Shown here piece by piece: positions 1-10,660 of a DNA stretch of 64,000 nt. The DNA is from Oceanobacillus jordanicus (GTDB lineage: Bacteria > Bacillota > Bacilli > Bacillales > Amphibacillaceae): positions 1 to 64,000 of the forward strand of contig NZ_JAIFZM010000016.1 in the NCBI RefSeq assembly GCF_022095695.1, given 5' to 3'. Both the position numbers and the translations under genes were made by a program. The notes under the pieces were generated by a model. That model saw nothing but the letters and a program-made list of their open reading frames with translations. It did no database searches and was not told where the DNA came from. Each line of letters begins with the position of its first letter. Position 1 is the first letter of the stretch.

Positions 1-5
1 TAGTG

Positions 6-28
6 AGTCGCTTATCAATTTGGCGACT
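6..28 (-). other. Leader hairpin downstream of rRNA-type promoter
   Basis: Inverted repeat AGTCGC / GCGACT with an 11-base loop, about 6 bases downstream of the -10 box at 34-39 on the minus strand. It would lie at the very start of the transcript. Such GTCGC stems are common at the start of Bacillus rrn leaders. Read on the plus strand it is followed by TTTATT and could instead be a weak terminator. Confidence 0.4.
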
Positions 29-33
29 TTATT

Positions 34-62
34 AATATACCATGTTGAGAAGATTAAGTCAA
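34..62 (-). promoter_or_regulatory. Strong sigma-A promoter P2, probably of an rRNA operon
   Basis: On the minus strand TTGACT (57-62) is followed by a 17-base spacer and TATATT (34-39). The sequence upstream is very A/T-rich with runs of A and T, like an UP element. No coding sequence follows before the window edge. In B. subtilis an rRNA operon (rrnJ) follows lysS, so an rRNA operon starting just outside the window is the likely target. The target itself is not visible. Confidence 0.65.
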
Positions 63-139
63 TGTTTTTTTGAAAATAATTTAACTGTTTATCTCTCAAA
101 ATGTTTATCTTGTTGCCGTCTGTTGAAGCAACGTTAATT

Positions 140-168
140 AATTTACCACGATTCACTTTTGAATGCAA
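140..168 (-). promoter_or_regulatory. Upstream tandem promoter P1 of the same unit
   Basis: TTGCAT (163-168), 17-base spacer, TAAATT (140-145) on the minus strand, about 106 bp upstream of P2. Tandem P1/P2 promoters are typical of Bacillus rrn operons. Confidence 0.5.
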
Positions 169-302
169 GTACATTTTAAAAAGAAATTAAAGGAAAGTAT
201 ATTCATATTATTTAGCCAACTTTCCAACTTGCTTTTAAGTCCTTTTCACAATGGAATTTCACCTCTTCTTCTATAGTATATCCAACTATAGAAGTGTATA
301 TA

Positions 303-336
303 AAAGCCCGCCGGAGTGTAACCTCCGGCGGGCTTT
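303..336 (-). terminator. Rho-independent terminator of the lysS unit
   Basis: A perfect 14-bp GC-rich stem (AAAGCCCGCCGGAG and its complement) with a 5-base loop lies 14 bases after the lysS stop. On the minus strand it ends in TTTTATA. Confidence 0.85.
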
Positions 337-349
337 ACCTATACTCATA

Positions 350-1915
<1,566 letters not shown>

Positions 1916-1921
1916 TCATTT

Positions 1922-2149
1922 TTATGGCCGGACATCTTCTGTCTCTTTATCCAGCACTAATTCTTCTCTTGTAATTTCAAGGAAATCTGTAATTCTTTTA
2001 AGTAATTCATCGTCTGCCTTCTTCGTTCCTCTTTCTACAGCCCCTATTACAGCAATAGGAACATCTGCCTTTTCCGCAAACGTTATTTGTGTGTACCCTT
2101 TTAACTTGCGAAAGGCCTTTATTCTTCTACCGATCCGCTTTGCATCCAT
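1922..2149 (-). CDS. yazB: Small XRE-family DNA-binding protein (YazB-like)
   Basis: A 75-residue protein that is nearly all one helix-turn-helix domain of the Cro/XRE type: GYTQITFAEKADVPIAVIGA is the HTH at about residues 19-38, followed by an acidic tail. Its start overlaps the end of folK by 31 bases, so the two are translationally coupled. Position between folK and lysS matches yazB of B. subtilis, whose target is not known to me. It is probably a small transcription factor; I see no sign of its operator. Confidence 0.85.
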   Translation of the reverse strand: MDAKRIGRRIKAFRKLKGYTQITFAEKADVPIAVIGAVERGTKKADDELLKRITDFLEITREELVLDKETEDVRP

Positions 2150-2631
2150 ATTCGTACATCCTTTATGTCTGTTTCTGGAAGTTCTCTTACTAATTCCTTC
2201 ACATTTTTCCCAAGTGCCTGTATCAATATCGTTGGTGCAATTTCATATAATGGTATAAGAACAAAAGCTCGTTGATGCATTCTTGGGTGAGGAATTATTA
2301 ATCGTTCCGTTTTACTATTTTCATGATTATAAAGCAAAATGTCAAGGTCTATCGTGCGAGGGCCAAAGCGAACTCCCCTCTTTCTACCGAGTTGTTGCTC
2401 AATTTCCTGGCACTTGTCCAACAACTCTACTGGAGAATCAGAGGTATGGACATGCACCACCATATTTAGAAAGTCTGCCTGATCGGTATAACCAACAGGC
2501 GCTGTTTCATAAATAGAAGAAACCTTCTCTATTGTTATCTCCGAATGAGCCATTAGCAACCGCAGTGCCTCTTTGAGATGGTCTTCTCTCGGTTCAATAT
2601 TTGTCCCTAATGCAATATATACTGTGTTCAT
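2119..2631 (-). CDS. folK: 2-amino-4-hydroxy-6-hydroxymethyldihydropteridine pyrophosphokinase
   Basis: Transfers pyrophosphate from ATP to hydroxymethyl-dihydropterin, the step before dihydropteroate synthase in folate synthesis. The HPPK signature GPRTIDLDILLYN and the following HPRMHQRAFVL are present, and the N-terminus YIALGTNIEPRE is typical. I chose ATG 2631 over an upstream in-frame codon (2661): AGGGAG lies just before it, it begins at the family's usual N-terminus, and it follows the folB stop with no gap. 170 residues is normal. It overlaps yazB at its end. Confidence 0.95.
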   Translation of the reverse strand: MNTVYIALGTNIEPREDHLKEALRLLMAHSEITIEKVSSIYETAPVGYTDQADFLNMVVHVHTSDSPVELLDKCQEIEQQLGRKRGVRFGPRTIDLDILLYNHENSKTERLIIPHPRMHQRAFVLIPLYEIAPTILIQALGKNVKELVRELPETDIKDVRIWMQSGSVEE

Positions 2632-2632
2632 C

Positions 2633-2992
2633 CTATCTCTCCCTATATATTTCCACGGCAACAGAATGATAATGCCCTGGTATCGGCGGATCAGGCTTTA
2701 TCACCTTCACCCTACAAGCCGTAAGCATGGAAAAGGAATGAAGCAACGTTTCTGCAATGCCCTCTGCAACGGATTCAATTAGGTTTTTTGCTTCTCCCTC
2801 AACAACTGCTTTGATCTTCTCATAGGCCTGTCCATAATGGATGGAGTCATGCATGTTATCTGATTGCCCCGCTTTCTGCAAACTAACGTATAACTCGACA
2901 TCCACATTAAACCGCTGCCCGAGCTTGTTTTCCTCAGGGAGTAATCCGTGATACCCATAAAACTGGAGGTTTTGCAGAACTATTTTATCCAA
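2633..2992 (-). CDS. folB: Dihydroneopterin aldolase
   Basis: Cleaves dihydroneopterin to hydroxymethyl-dihydropterin and glycolaldehyde in folate synthesis. The hallmark FYGYHGLLPEENKLGQRF is at the N-terminus, and the C-terminus keeps the KPDPPIPGHYHSVAVEI motif. The likely start is TTG at 2992, with AGGAAG 8 bases upstream inside the end of sul. This gives 119 residues, against 120 in B. subtilis. The gene overlaps the sul stop by 8 bases and abuts folK, so sul-folB-folK are translationally coupled. Confidence 0.94.
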   Translation of the reverse strand: MDKIVLQNLQFYGYHGLLPEENKLGQRFNVDVELYVSLQKAGQSDNMHDSIHYGQAYEKIKAVVEGEAKNLIESVAEGIAETLLHSFSMLTACRVKVIKPDPPIPGHYHSVAVEIYRER

Positions 2993-3815
2993 TTTCTTCA
3001 CTTCCTGATCTAAGCATTGCATCCATCATTGTGGCCAATTCTTTGTTCATTCTTACATTGTGGACCCGTACAATCTTTATACCTTTCGTTATGCCGAGGC
3101 AGGTCGTTGCACCTGTCCCCACATCACGCTGCTTTGGCTCATTATCCAGTACATTTCCAATAAATCGTTTTCTGGAGGTACCTAGTAACATCGGAAAACC
3201 TAATTCACGGAATGCCTCAAGGTTATTCATCACCATAAGGTTATGGGCTCCTGTTTTCGCAAAGCCAACACCCGGATCCAATATTATATTCTCTTCCTTT
3301 ACTCCTGCTGAGCGGGCAATATCAATGCTTTCTTTAAGGTCCTGCTTCATATCCTCGATGATGTCATCATAATCCATATTATCGCGGTTGTGCATCAAAA
3401 TAATCGGCACATCATATTCTGCCGCAACTTGTGCAATTGCCGGTTCTTTTTTTGCTCCCCAAACGTCGTTAATCATATCAGCTCCGGCCTCTAGTGCTCT
3501 TCTTGCAGTTTCTGCCTTATAGGTATCGATTGAAATTGGTAACGATACCTTTTCCTTGATCGCTTTGATAGCAGGAATGACCCTATTTAATTCCTCTTCG
3601 AGTGCTACGGGATCATGGTCCGGCCGAGTGGATTCCCCGCCGATATCAAGGATGTCCGCCCCTTCGCCTTCCATAAGAATTGCTTGCTGCACCGCCTTAT
3701 GAACAGAATCATAGCTACCTCCGTCTGAAAAGGAGTCTGGTGTTACGTTCAGTATTCCCATAATATGTGTTCGTTCTGTTAGATCGTATATAGTATGTTT
3801 TGTTTTAATTTTCAA
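2985..3815 (-). CDS. sul: Dihydropteroate synthase
   Basis: Condenses p-aminobenzoate with the pterin pyrophosphate from FolK to make dihydropteroate; the enzyme is the sulfonamide target. The diagnostic MGILNVTPDSFSDGG is at about residues 19-33 and DIGGESTRPDHDPV at about 57-70. The late GTSRKRFIG phosphate/substrate loop is also present. Start is TTG at 3815, with AAGGAAGG upstream. It is the first gene of the folate block here. In B. subtilis pabB, pabA and pabC lie between cysK and sul; none of them is in this window, so p-aminobenzoate must be made elsewhere or taken up. Confidence 0.96.
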   Translation of the reverse strand: MKIKTKHTIYDLTERTHIMGILNVTPDSFSDGGSYDSVHKAVQQAILMEGEGADILDIGGESTRPDHDPVALEEELNRVIPAIKAIKEKVSLPISIDTYKAETARRALEAGADMINDVWGAKKEPAIAQVAAEYDVPIILMHNRDNMDYDDIIEDMKQDLKESIDIARSAGVKEENIILDPGVGFAKTGAHNLMVMNNLEAFRELGFPMLLGTSRKRFIGNVLDNEPKQRDVGTGATTCLGITKGIKIVRVHNVRMNKELATMMDAMLRSGSEEIG

Positions 3816-3950
3816 CTAAATCGGCCCTTCCTTCGCACCTTTAAGTCACCTACTATCGTACCATAAACCCGCATGGCAGGCGACCTGTTTCGCCATACGC
3901 TAAACATGAACCATCGTAAGCTAACCGGTATCCACTGTTCTCCCAGACAA

Positions 3951-3980
3951 AAGGCCAGCACCTCCGCAGGTGCTGGCCTT
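3951..3980 (-). terminator. Terminator of cysK
   Basis: Perfect 13-bp stem AAGGCCAGCACCT / AGGTGCTGGCCTT with a CCGC loop, 14 bases beyond the cysK stop. It separates cysK from the folate genes. On the minus strand the stem is followed by TTGTC, so the T-run is short. Confidence 0.75.
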
Positions 3981-3994
3981 ACATCAAAGAGTTC

Positions 3995-4927
3995 TTAGTT
4001 ATTATCCTCTTCAAATTGGTAAAGCGGTGTAGACAAATAACGCTCTCCATTGTCAGGGAATACAGCTAGAACTTTTTTCCCTTTGCCAAGCTGTTTGGCA
4101 ACCTTTTTGGCTGCTGCTATCGCGGCTCCAGCTGAAATCCCGCCGAGTATTCCATTTGTAGTAGCTACTTCACGAGAGGTAGCAAAGGCTTCCTCATTTG
4201 AAATACGAATCACTTCATCATAAATTTTTGTATCGAGTATTTGTGGAACAAAACCTGCTCCGATACCCTGAATCTTATGAGGTCCAGGCTTATCCCCAGA
4301 TAGTACAGCAGAATCCTCTGGCTCGACTGCGTATACTTTAATCCCTTTAAAATGTTCTTTTAATACTTTTCCAGCTCCTGTAATTGTCCCACCTGTTCCA
4401 ATTCCAGAAACAAACCCATCAAGTTCTTCTCCCATTTGCTCGACAATTTCTTTCCCTGTTGTCCGGGCATGTATCTCAGGGTTCGCTTCATTGTTAAATT
4501 GTTGTGGCATAAAATAGCCATTTTCTTTCTGTAATTCTGCTGCTTTACTAATAGCACCTTTCATTCCTTCGGCTCCTGGCGTCAGGACAAGCTTCGCTCC
4601 ATATGCACGCAGTAGATTTCTTCGCTCTTTACTCATTGTGTCTGGCATGACTAGAATCGCACGGTACCCTTTAGCAGCTGCTACCATCGCGAGGCCAATT
4701 CCTGTGTTTCCACTTGTTGGCTCGATAATCGTATCGCCCGCTTTTAAAGCACCCTCTTTTTCAGCTGCCTCTATCATTGCTAATGCAATTCGGTCCTTGA
4801 CTGAACTTCCAGGATTCATAAATTCAAGCTTTACATAAATGTCAGCACTGTTTTCTTCCGCAATCCCATTTAGTTTCACAATAGGAGTCTGACCAATCAG
4901 TCCAGAAATATTATCAGCTACTCTCAT
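3995..4927 (-). CDS. cysK: Cysteine synthase (O-acetylserine sulfhydrylase)
   Basis: PLP enzyme that makes cysteine from O-acetylserine and sulfide. The PLP lysine is K44 in NPGSSVKDR. The substrate loop TSGNTGIG is at 71-78 and the phosphate-binding [10 protein letters not shown] at 175-184. 310 residues, as in the family. Start ATG 4927 has AGGAGGGG upstream. It stands as its own unit between a promoter at 4972-5000 and a terminator at 3951-3980. Confidence 0.97.
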   Translation of the reverse strand: MRVADNISGLIGQTPIVKLNGIAEENSADIYVKLEFMNPGSSVKDRIALAMIEAAEKEGALKAGDTIIEPTSGNTGIGLAMVAAAKGYRAILVMPDTMSKERRNLLRAYGAKLVLTPGAEGMKGAISKAAELQKENGYFMPQQFNNEANPEIHARTTGKEIVEQMGEELDGFVSGIGTGGTITGAGKVLKEHFKGIKVYAVEPEDSAVLSGDKPGPHKIQGIGAGFVPQILDTKIYDEVIRISNEEAFATSREVATTNGILGGISAGAAIAAAKKVAKQLGKGKKVLAVFPDNGERYLSTPLYQFEEDNN

Positions 4928-4971
4928 TAAAACCCCTCCTAATTCCTAGTCATTTTGTATGATTTAATTCT

Positions 4972-5000
4972 AATGTACGGTTTATCACAGTAAATGTCAA
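4972..5000 (-). promoter_or_regulatory. Sigma-A promoter of cysK
   Basis: TTGACA (4995-5000), 17-base spacer, TACATT (4972-4977) on the minus strand, about 45 bases before the cysK start. Confidence 0.75.
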
Positions 5001-5011
5001 CCTATAGTAGT

Positions 5012-5920
5012 TTATTCATCATACACCCATTCAATGTCCAGTTCCTCCCATAAAGGGTTCGCGTTTAGGGTTTGATCGAGTTCATGCATAGCTAGCTCAC
5101 TTCTAATATATGGCTTCATTTCTTCATAGGTAAAATCGATTGCTGATAACCTTTTGTGCAGGTAAACAATGGCATAACCGCTCCCCACTTCGAAAGGTTC
5201 GCTATATGAATGTTCATCCATATCGGCAACTACATCTTCATAGCCTGCAGGGAAGAATTGACTAGTAGTAAAAATGTATCCCATATAGCCGCCATCATCC
5301 CTTGTTTCTTCATCAGTAGAGTACTCTTTTGCAAGCATGTTAAAAGAGGCTCCATTATCCAACTCTTCTACAACTTTATTAGCCGTTTCTTCATCCTCAA
5401 CTACGATATGGGAAAGCTGCATAGATGGTGTAACATTATACTGGTTGCCGTAGGTTTGATAATGGCTCTCCATATCTCCCTCAGGGATTTCGGTTCCTTC
5501 CGTTAACAGCATTTCTAATTGGTAACGGTAACGGATATCCTTACGCCACCCTTCTTCTGCCTTATCAAGTTCTTCCTTGGTCATGACACCTTGCATAGCG
5601 GTCAACATTGCTACTTCTCGGTCTATTACTTTCTCGTCTATCTCAATTCCCTTTTCTTCCGCCAATTGACTTACAACCTGGTGGTCAATTAACGTTTTCA
5701 ATTGTTTTTCTCCATGGTTGGAACGCAAGCTGCTCATCCAATTTTCGTAAGTGATTTCCACATCACCAACAGTTGCAACTGGCTTTTTCGCATCAATGGC
5801 AGGAACACCTTCATCCTCTTCACTTACAGATGTTTGCTCCCCGTTATTCCAAAAAGTTAAGGTAGCGATATTGGTGATGAGTAGGATAACGATGATGCTA
5901 AGCAATAATTTTTTGGACAT
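5012..5920 (-). CDS. yacD: Membrane-anchored PpiC-type foldase, YacD/PrsA-like
   Basis: A 302-residue peptidyl-prolyl isomerase predicted to work outside the membrane. Residues 1-26 form a hydrophobic N-terminal anchor (LLLSIIVILLITNIATLTF) without a lipobox cysteine, so it is not a PrsA-type lipoprotein. A SurA-like N-terminal chaperone region follows, then a parvulin domain at about 155-250 (MQLSHIVVEDEETA, STDEETRDDGGYMGYI). It lies between hslO and cysK, as yacD does in B. subtilis. The substrates are unknown. Confidence 0.88.
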   Translation of the reverse strand: MSKKLLLSIIVILLITNIATLTFWNNGEQTSVSEEDEGVPAIDAKKPVATVGDVEITYENWMSSLRSNHGEKQLKTLIDHQVVSQLAEEKGIEIDEKVIDREVAMLTAMQGVMTKEELDKAEEGWRKDIRYRYQLEMLLTEGTEIPEGDMESHYQTYGNQYNVTPSMQLSHIVVEDEETANKVVEELDNGASFNMLAKEYSTDEETRDDGGYMGYIFTTSQFFPAGYEDVVADMDEHSYSEPFEVGSGYAIVYLHKRLSAIDFTYEEMKPYIRSELAMHELDQTLNANPLWEELDIEWVYDE

Positions 5921-5951
5921 TCCTCAATTCCCCCTGTGTACCTTGCTCGCT

Positions 5952-6821
5952 TTACTGCTTTAATGTCTTTAACTCTTCCTCAGTAAATACGTATTTCTCA
6001 TTGCAGAAGTGACAACTTGCTTCAGCACCATGGTCCTCCTGAATCATGTTTTCTATCTCTTCATTTCCCAATCCAATGATAGCTTGTTCAAGTCTTTCTC
6101 TCGAACATCTACAACGGAATTCGATTGGTAGCTTTTCATGAATTTTTAGCTCTTCTTGACCAAGTAACCGTTCTAGTATTTCCTCTGGGCTATTCCCCTC
6201 TCTAATTAACGAAGAAATAGGTGGGATTGATTCAATTTGCTTTTCCAATCGTGTAATAATGTCATCATCCGCGCCTGGCATAATTTGAACAATAAAACCA
6301 CCAGCAGCCAAAATAGTGTGATCAGGGTTCACAAGAACTCCTGCACCTACCGCAGAAGGGACCTGCTCTGAGTTAGCAAAATAATACGTGAAGTCTTCAC
6401 TAATTTCCCCGGAAATAACCGGTACCTCTCCTGTGAAGAAATCTTTAAGCCCTAAGTCTTTAATAACGCTTAAGTTTCCTTCTGTTCCTACTGCCCTTGC
6501 TACATCGAGTTTTCCTTTATCATTTAAATCAAAATCCACATGCGGGTTCGATACATAACCACGGACATGGCCATTCGCGTCAGCATCTGCTATGATAGCG
6601 CCGATTGGTCCTCCACCTTCTACTTTTACAGTTAGTGAATCTTCACCTTTTAACATAGCCCCCATCATAGCTGTAATGGTCAACGTTCTCCCCATAGCAG
6701 CAGATGCAGTTGCCCAGGTATCATGTCTTCCACGAGCCTCTTCCACTGTTTCCGTAGATGTCGCAGCATATGCTCTTACTTTCCCCTGGTATGCCGTTGC
6801 TTTTATTAAATAATCCTTCAT
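5952..6821 (-). CDS. hslO: Redox-regulated chaperone Hsp33
   Basis: Cytoplasmic holdase chaperone switched on by oxidation. The zinc-binding redox switch is intact: C237 and C239 (RCRC) with C270 and C273 (CHFC). The N-terminus ([18 protein letters not shown]) and the GGPIGAI and [11 protein letters not shown] segments are typical of the family. 289 residues. It follows coaX by 22 bases and probably shares its transcript, as in B. subtilis. Confidence 0.96.
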   Translation of the reverse strand: MKDYLIKATAYQGKVRAYAATSTETVEEARGRHDTWATASAAMGRTLTITAMMGAMLKGEDSLTVKVEGGGPIGAIIADADANGHVRGYVSNPHVDFDLNDKGKLDVARAVGTEGNLSVIKDLGLKDFFTGEVPVISGEISEDFTYYFANSEQVPSAVGAGVLVNPDHTILAAGGFIVQIMPGADDDIITRLEKQIESIPPISSLIREGNSPEEILERLLGQEELKIHEKLPIEFRCRCSRERLEQAIIGLGNEEIENMIQEDHGAEASCHFCNEKYVFTEEELKTLKQ

Positions 6822-6843
6822 GCTGTTTTCCTCCTTTTGTACA

Positions 6844-7617
6844 TTACGCTTTGTAATTCTTTTGATAGATCAGGTAAAGTCCTTTTAATGTTAAATGAGG
6901 GTCTACATGATCAATCGTGTCTGATTCATGGGAAATTAACGCTGCCAATCCCCCAGTGGCTATAACTGTTGCTTTTACATTGTGTTGTTTCTCAATACGT
7001 TTTACTATTCCATCGACTTGACCAACATATCCATAAAACACACCAGACTGCATTGCTTCCACTGTTGAAGTTCCTACTACACGCTCTGGTGGTACAATTT
7101 CTATTTTAGGCAACTTAGATGCTTTGCTATAAAGTGCTTCCATTGAAACATTTATGCCCGGGGAAATAACGCCGCCTACATATTCCTCGTCCTCATTAAC
7201 ATAGCAATACGTTGTAGCTGTACCAAAATCAATTATGATTAATGGTCCCTTGTATTCCGTGATGGCGCCCACCGCATTGACAATACGATCTGCTCCAATC
7301 TCATGTGGATTCGGGTACTGCATTTTAAGATGGGACTGAACATCTGCCTTCCCGATAACCAGGGGTTCTATATTAAAATAAAGCTTGCACATTTTCTCCA
7401 ACGCAAACATTATCGGCGGAACAACAGATGAAATGATAACCCCATGTATATCTGAAAAGGCTATCCCTTTATGATCAAGTAAAGACTTAATTAGCATTCC
7501 AAATTCATCTTCTGTTTTATAACGGTCTGTCTTAATCCGCCATTCGTGTTTAAGCTCGTCCTGTTCAAACACTCCCAGAACCGTATTCGTGTTTCCTACA
7601 TCCAGTACAAATAGCAT
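6844..7617 (-). CDS. coaX: Type III pantothenate kinase
   Basis: First step of coenzyme A synthesis, phosphorylating pantothenate. The ASKHA-fold phosphate motif DVGNTNTV is at residues 6-13. Other family motifs follow: [19 protein letters not shown] and GGVISPGI. 257 residues, normal. It heads a coaX-hslO(-yacD) unit on the minus strand. Confidence 0.96.
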   Translation of the reverse strand: MLFVLDVGNTNTVLGVFEQDELKHEWRIKTDRYKTEDEFGMLIKSLLDHKGIAFSDIHGVIISSVVPPIMFALEKMCKLYFNIEPLVIGKADVQSHLKMQYPNPHEIGADRIVNAVGAITEYKGPLIIIDFGTATTYCYVNEDEEYVGGVISPGINVSMEALYSKASKLPKIEIVPPERVVGTSTVEAMQSGVFYGYVGQVDGIVKRIEKQHNVKATVIATGGLAALISHESDTIDHVDPHLTLKGLYLIYQKNYKA

Positions 7618-7638
7618 AACGTATCCAGACCCTTCTAT

Positions 7639-7663
7639 ATAAAGTGAAACTTCATTTGGTGGG
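7639..7663. repeat. Short dispersed repeat, copy 1
   Basis: The sequence starting ATAAAGTGAAACTTCATTTG recurs with one difference at 29239-29263, also in a gap between genes. Two copies only are visible. The rest of the 321-base coaX-ftsH gap holds the ftsH terminator and nothing else I can recognise. Confidence 0.4.
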
Positions 7664-7889
7664 GGTAAGGCGGGATAAGCCTCTTAAATCCCAATTTCAC
7701 CTTATAATATAACATAATTCAACATGAAATGTGCAATGTCTAGATTCGCTACCCCTGTTGGATAAGGCTTTCTTTTAGGCTCGCTAAAATATTTCTCCTC
7801 CTTGCCTAAAATCACCTCTTAGATAATGTGTTATAAATACTGCAAAACCATAAAGGGACCAGAACAAGAAAGGTAACCTAGATAAGCAA

Positions 7890-7922
7890 AAAGGCAGCCC
7901 TCCAATTTGGAGAACTGCCTTT
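7890..7922 (-). terminator. Terminator of ftsH
   Basis: Stem AAAGGCAG..CTCCAA / TTGGAG..CTGCCTTT just beyond the ftsH stop; on the minus strand it runs into TTTTTG. Confidence 0.85.
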
Positions 7923-7938
7923 CATTTATCAATTAATC

Positions 7939-9960
7939 TTATTTATTCTCTTTATCGTCATCATCACCGGAAGCAGGTTTGTTATCCTGCATAATCGGAT
8001 CATTAATATAACGATCTTTTTCTTCTTTATGTTGTACCTCTTCCTTTGCTTCTGTGTAAGATTCCGGCTCTTCGTCTTTAGATTGAATGTTTACTTTCAC
8101 ATCTTTAGATTCCGTACCGTAATCTTCTGGCTCAGGAAGCGTGCCATCTTCAAAGAGTGCTTTGATTTGTTTCGCATCAAGTGTTTCTACATCAAGAAGC
8201 GTTTTGGCAACTAATTCAAGCTTATCGCGGTTTTCCGTAAGAATGGTTTTCGCGCGCTCATAACAATAATTGATGAAATTCTGCATTTCCTGATCAATAT
8301 CATGTGCAATGGCATCACTATAATTCTGCTCATTGCCGATATCTCTACCAAGGAATACATCGCCACCGCCGCCACTAGTAAACTGGAGCGGTCCTATTTT
8401 ATCACTCATACCGTACTCGGTGATCATCTTACGAGCAATTCCTGTTGCACGTTGGAAGTCATTATGTGCTCCAGTACTTGCTTCTCCAAAGATTAATTCT
8501 TCGGCAACACGTCCACCAAGTAGCCCTGTAATCTTGTCAAACAGCTCTGGCTTTGTCATGAAGTAACGATCTTCTCTTGGGAGCATGACAGCATATCCGC
8601 CAGCCTGGCCACGAGGGACAATGGTTACCTTATGAACCATATCTGCATCATCTAGGACCATCCCGATAATCGTGTGACCACTTTCATGGTATGCAACGAT
8701 ATTACGTTCTTTCTGTGAGATAACTCTGCTTTTCTTCGCAGGACCTGCGATTACTCTGTCAATCGCTTCATCGACATCAAGCATATTGATCTCCGTTCGG
8801 TCTGAACGAGCCGCAACAAGTGCCGCTTCGTTAAGAAGGTTTTCCAGATCCGCACCAGAGAATCCTGGGGTACGCATCGCAATAACTTTTAGATCCACTG
8901 TGCTATCTAGTGGTTTATTTCTTGCGTGAACTTGCAATACTTCCTGACGACCTTTTACATCAGGGCGGTCTACCGTAATTTGACGGTCAAAACGTCCTGG
9001 GCGTAAGAGGGCTGGATCAAGAATATCTGCACGGTTTGTTGCAGCAATGATAATGATACCTTCATTTACACCAAAGCCGTCCATTTCAACAAGTAATTGG
9101 TTCAATGTTTGCTCACGTTCATCATGACCACCGCCGAGTCCAGCACCACGCTGTCTACCAACAGCATCAATTTCATCAATGAAAATGATACATGGCGCAT
9201 TCTTCTTCGCGTTTTCAAATAAATCACGTACACGGGATGCCCCGACACCAACAAACATCTCAACAAAGTCAGAACCACTAATAGAGAAGAATGGTGTTCC
9301 GGCTTCTCCAGCAACTGCACGTGCCAACAATGTTTTACCTGTACCTGGAGGTCCTACAAGCAGTACCCCTTTAGGAATTCTCGCACCAACGGCGGAGAAT
9401 TTACGTGGATCCTTCAAGAAGTCCACTACTTCAACGAGCTCTTGTTTCTCTTCATCAGCACCTGCTACATCTTTAAAACGTACCTTTTTCTTTTCTTCAC
9501 TGTACATTTTAGCTTTGCTTTTACCAAAGTTCATGACACGGCCACCGCCGCCTCCACCTTGTGCCTGGCTAAGTATAAATAAGAAGAACAGTCCGATAAT
9601 TAGAAACGGTATCATAGTAGTTAGAAAAGTTACCCAAGCACTTGGCTGTTCCTCTTCTTCTACTTTAAGTATACTTTGTTCCTGAGCCTGATCTGTGATC
9701 GAGGCAACTATATCTGTATTATCTGGAACCTGTGCTACGAATTGTTTTTCTTCATCCGTAAGTGTTCCGGAGTAGCGGATAATACCATTTGCTGGCTGCA
9801 TCGTCATCTCTTCGATTTCACCATTATTTAAAGCATCCGTAAATTGTTTTACATTAAATTCTTCTGCTTCTTCATTCTGTCCGTTAAATACTCCTATTAC
9901 GCCGACAACGACAAAAAATATGAGTACCCAGAAGAATACATTGCGAAATATCCGATTCAT
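7939..9960 (-). CDS. ftsH: ATP-dependent membrane zinc metalloprotease FtsH
   Basis: Degrades misassembled membrane proteins and some regulators. Two membrane segments (about 6-26 and 110-131) flank an outside domain. An AAA+ ATPase follows: Walker A GPPGTGKT at 203-210, Walker [11 protein letters not shown] at 257-266, and the second region of homology at about 300-325. The protease carries the zinc motif HESGH at 425-429. The last 60 residues are a very acidic, lysine-rich tail ending GDDDDKENK, probably disordered. 673 residues against 637 in B. subtilis; the extra length is in the tail. In B. subtilis FtsH is needed for sporulation through Spo0A activation. Confidence 0.98.
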   Translation of the reverse strand: MNRIFRNVFFWVLIFFVVVGVIGVFNGQNEEAEEFNVKQFTDALNNGEIEEMTMQPANGIIRYSGTLTDEEKQFVAQVPDNTDIVASITDQAQEQSILKVEEEEQPSAWVTFLTTMIPFLIIGLFFLFILSQAQGGGGGGRVMNFGKSKAKMYSEEKKKVRFKDVAGADEEKQELVEVVDFLKDPRKFSAVGARIPKGVLLVGPPGTGKTLLARAVAGEAGTPFFSISGSDFVEMFVGVGASRVRDLFENAKKNAPCIIFIDEIDAVGRQRGAGLGGGHDEREQTLNQLLVEMDGFGVNEGIIIIAATNRADILDPALLRPGRFDRQITVDRPDVKGRQEVLQVHARNKPLDSTVDLKVIAMRTPGFSGADLENLLNEAALVAARSDRTEINMLDVDEAIDRVIAGPAKKSRVISQKERNIVAYHESGHTIIGMVLDDADMVHKVTIVPRGQAGGYAVMLPREDRYFMTKPELFDKITGLLGGRVAEELIFGEASTGAHNDFQRATGIARKMITEYGMSDKIGPLQFTSGGGGDVFLGRDIGNEQNYSDAIAHDIDQEMQNFINYCYERAKTILTENRDKLELVAKTLLDVETLDAKQIKALFEDGTLPEPEDYGTESKDVKVNIQSKDEEPESYTEAKEEVQHKEEKDRYINDPIMQDNKPASGDDDDKENK

Positions 9961-9996
9961 TGCCTACCTCCTCCCAAGCGGGAAAAACTATATAAC

Positions 9997-10026
9997 ATCG
10001 TACCATAAGAAAAAGTTGGAATACAA
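9997..10026 (-). promoter_or_regulatory. Sigma-A promoter of ftsH
   Basis: TTGTAT (10021-10026), 18-base spacer, TACGAT (9997-10002) on the minus strand, about 35 bases before the ftsH start. Confidence 0.55.
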
Positions 10027-10103
10027 CTAATTTCCCTTATTCAACCAGTTTAATCCATGAATTGTTCTTAACGCTTTTAAATCCCTATTTTATTGAAGAA
10101 AAA

Positions 10104-10649
10104 CTATTCTTCTCCACCATAAATTTTCGGCTTAAGTACACCGATATATGGAAGGTTGCGGTATTTCTCTTGATAGTCTAAACCATAACCGACAACAAAC
10201 TCATTAGGCACTTCAAACCCAACTATGTCTGCTTTCACTGCTGCTGTTCTGCCAGACGGTTTATCAAGCAGTGTTACAATTTTAATGGACTTGGCTTTAC
10301 GGTATTTAAACAGATCCACTAAATAACTTAAGGTTAAACCACTATCGATAATATCTTCAATTATCAGCAGGTCCCGGCCTTCTACCTTTGTATCAAGGTC
10401 TTTGACTATTTTAACTTCACCAGAAGATCTCATTTCACCCCCGTAGCTGGAAACATCCATAAAGTCCATTTCCAAATGAACCTCTGTGTAACGAAGGATG
10501 TCAGACATAAATGGCATTGCCCCTTTTAGGACACCAATTGCCAATGGGAATTTCCCATCATATTCCTTAGTCAGTTGTTCCCCAAGTTCTTTACACTTAT
10601 TAGTGATATCTTCCTGGGAGATTAAAATTTCCTTAATATCGTCGTGCAT
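10104..10649 (-). CDS. hprT: Hypoxanthine phosphoribosyltransferase
   Basis: Purine salvage enzyme joining hypoxanthine or guanine to PRPP. The PRPP motif [14 protein letters not shown] is at about residues 94-107. 181 residues. It follows tilS by 11 bases, the conserved tilS-hprT-ftsH arrangement. In B. subtilis HprT and TilS act together in controlling ftsH expression; whether this holds here is not visible. Confidence 0.97.
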   Translation of the reverse strand: MHDDIKEILISQEDITNKCKELGEQLTKEYDGKFPLAIGVLKGAMPFMSDILRYTEVHLEMDFMDVSSYGGEMRSSGEVKIVKDLDTKVEGRDLLIIEDIIDSGLTLSYLVDLFKYRKAKSIKIVTLLDKPSGRTAAVKADIVGFEVPNEFVVGYGLDYQEKYRNLPYIGVLKPKIYGGEE

Positions 10650-10660
10650 GTTTGCTCCTC

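Noticed and set aside
2119-2149. Frameshift at the folK/yazB overlap
   Set aside because: Both proteins are complete in length and end or begin normally; the 31-base overlap is ordinary coupling.
9179-9685. Long open frame on the plus strand opposite ftsH
   Set aside because: It is the complement of conserved ftsH codons, has no ribosome site, and its composition is that of an antisense shadow.
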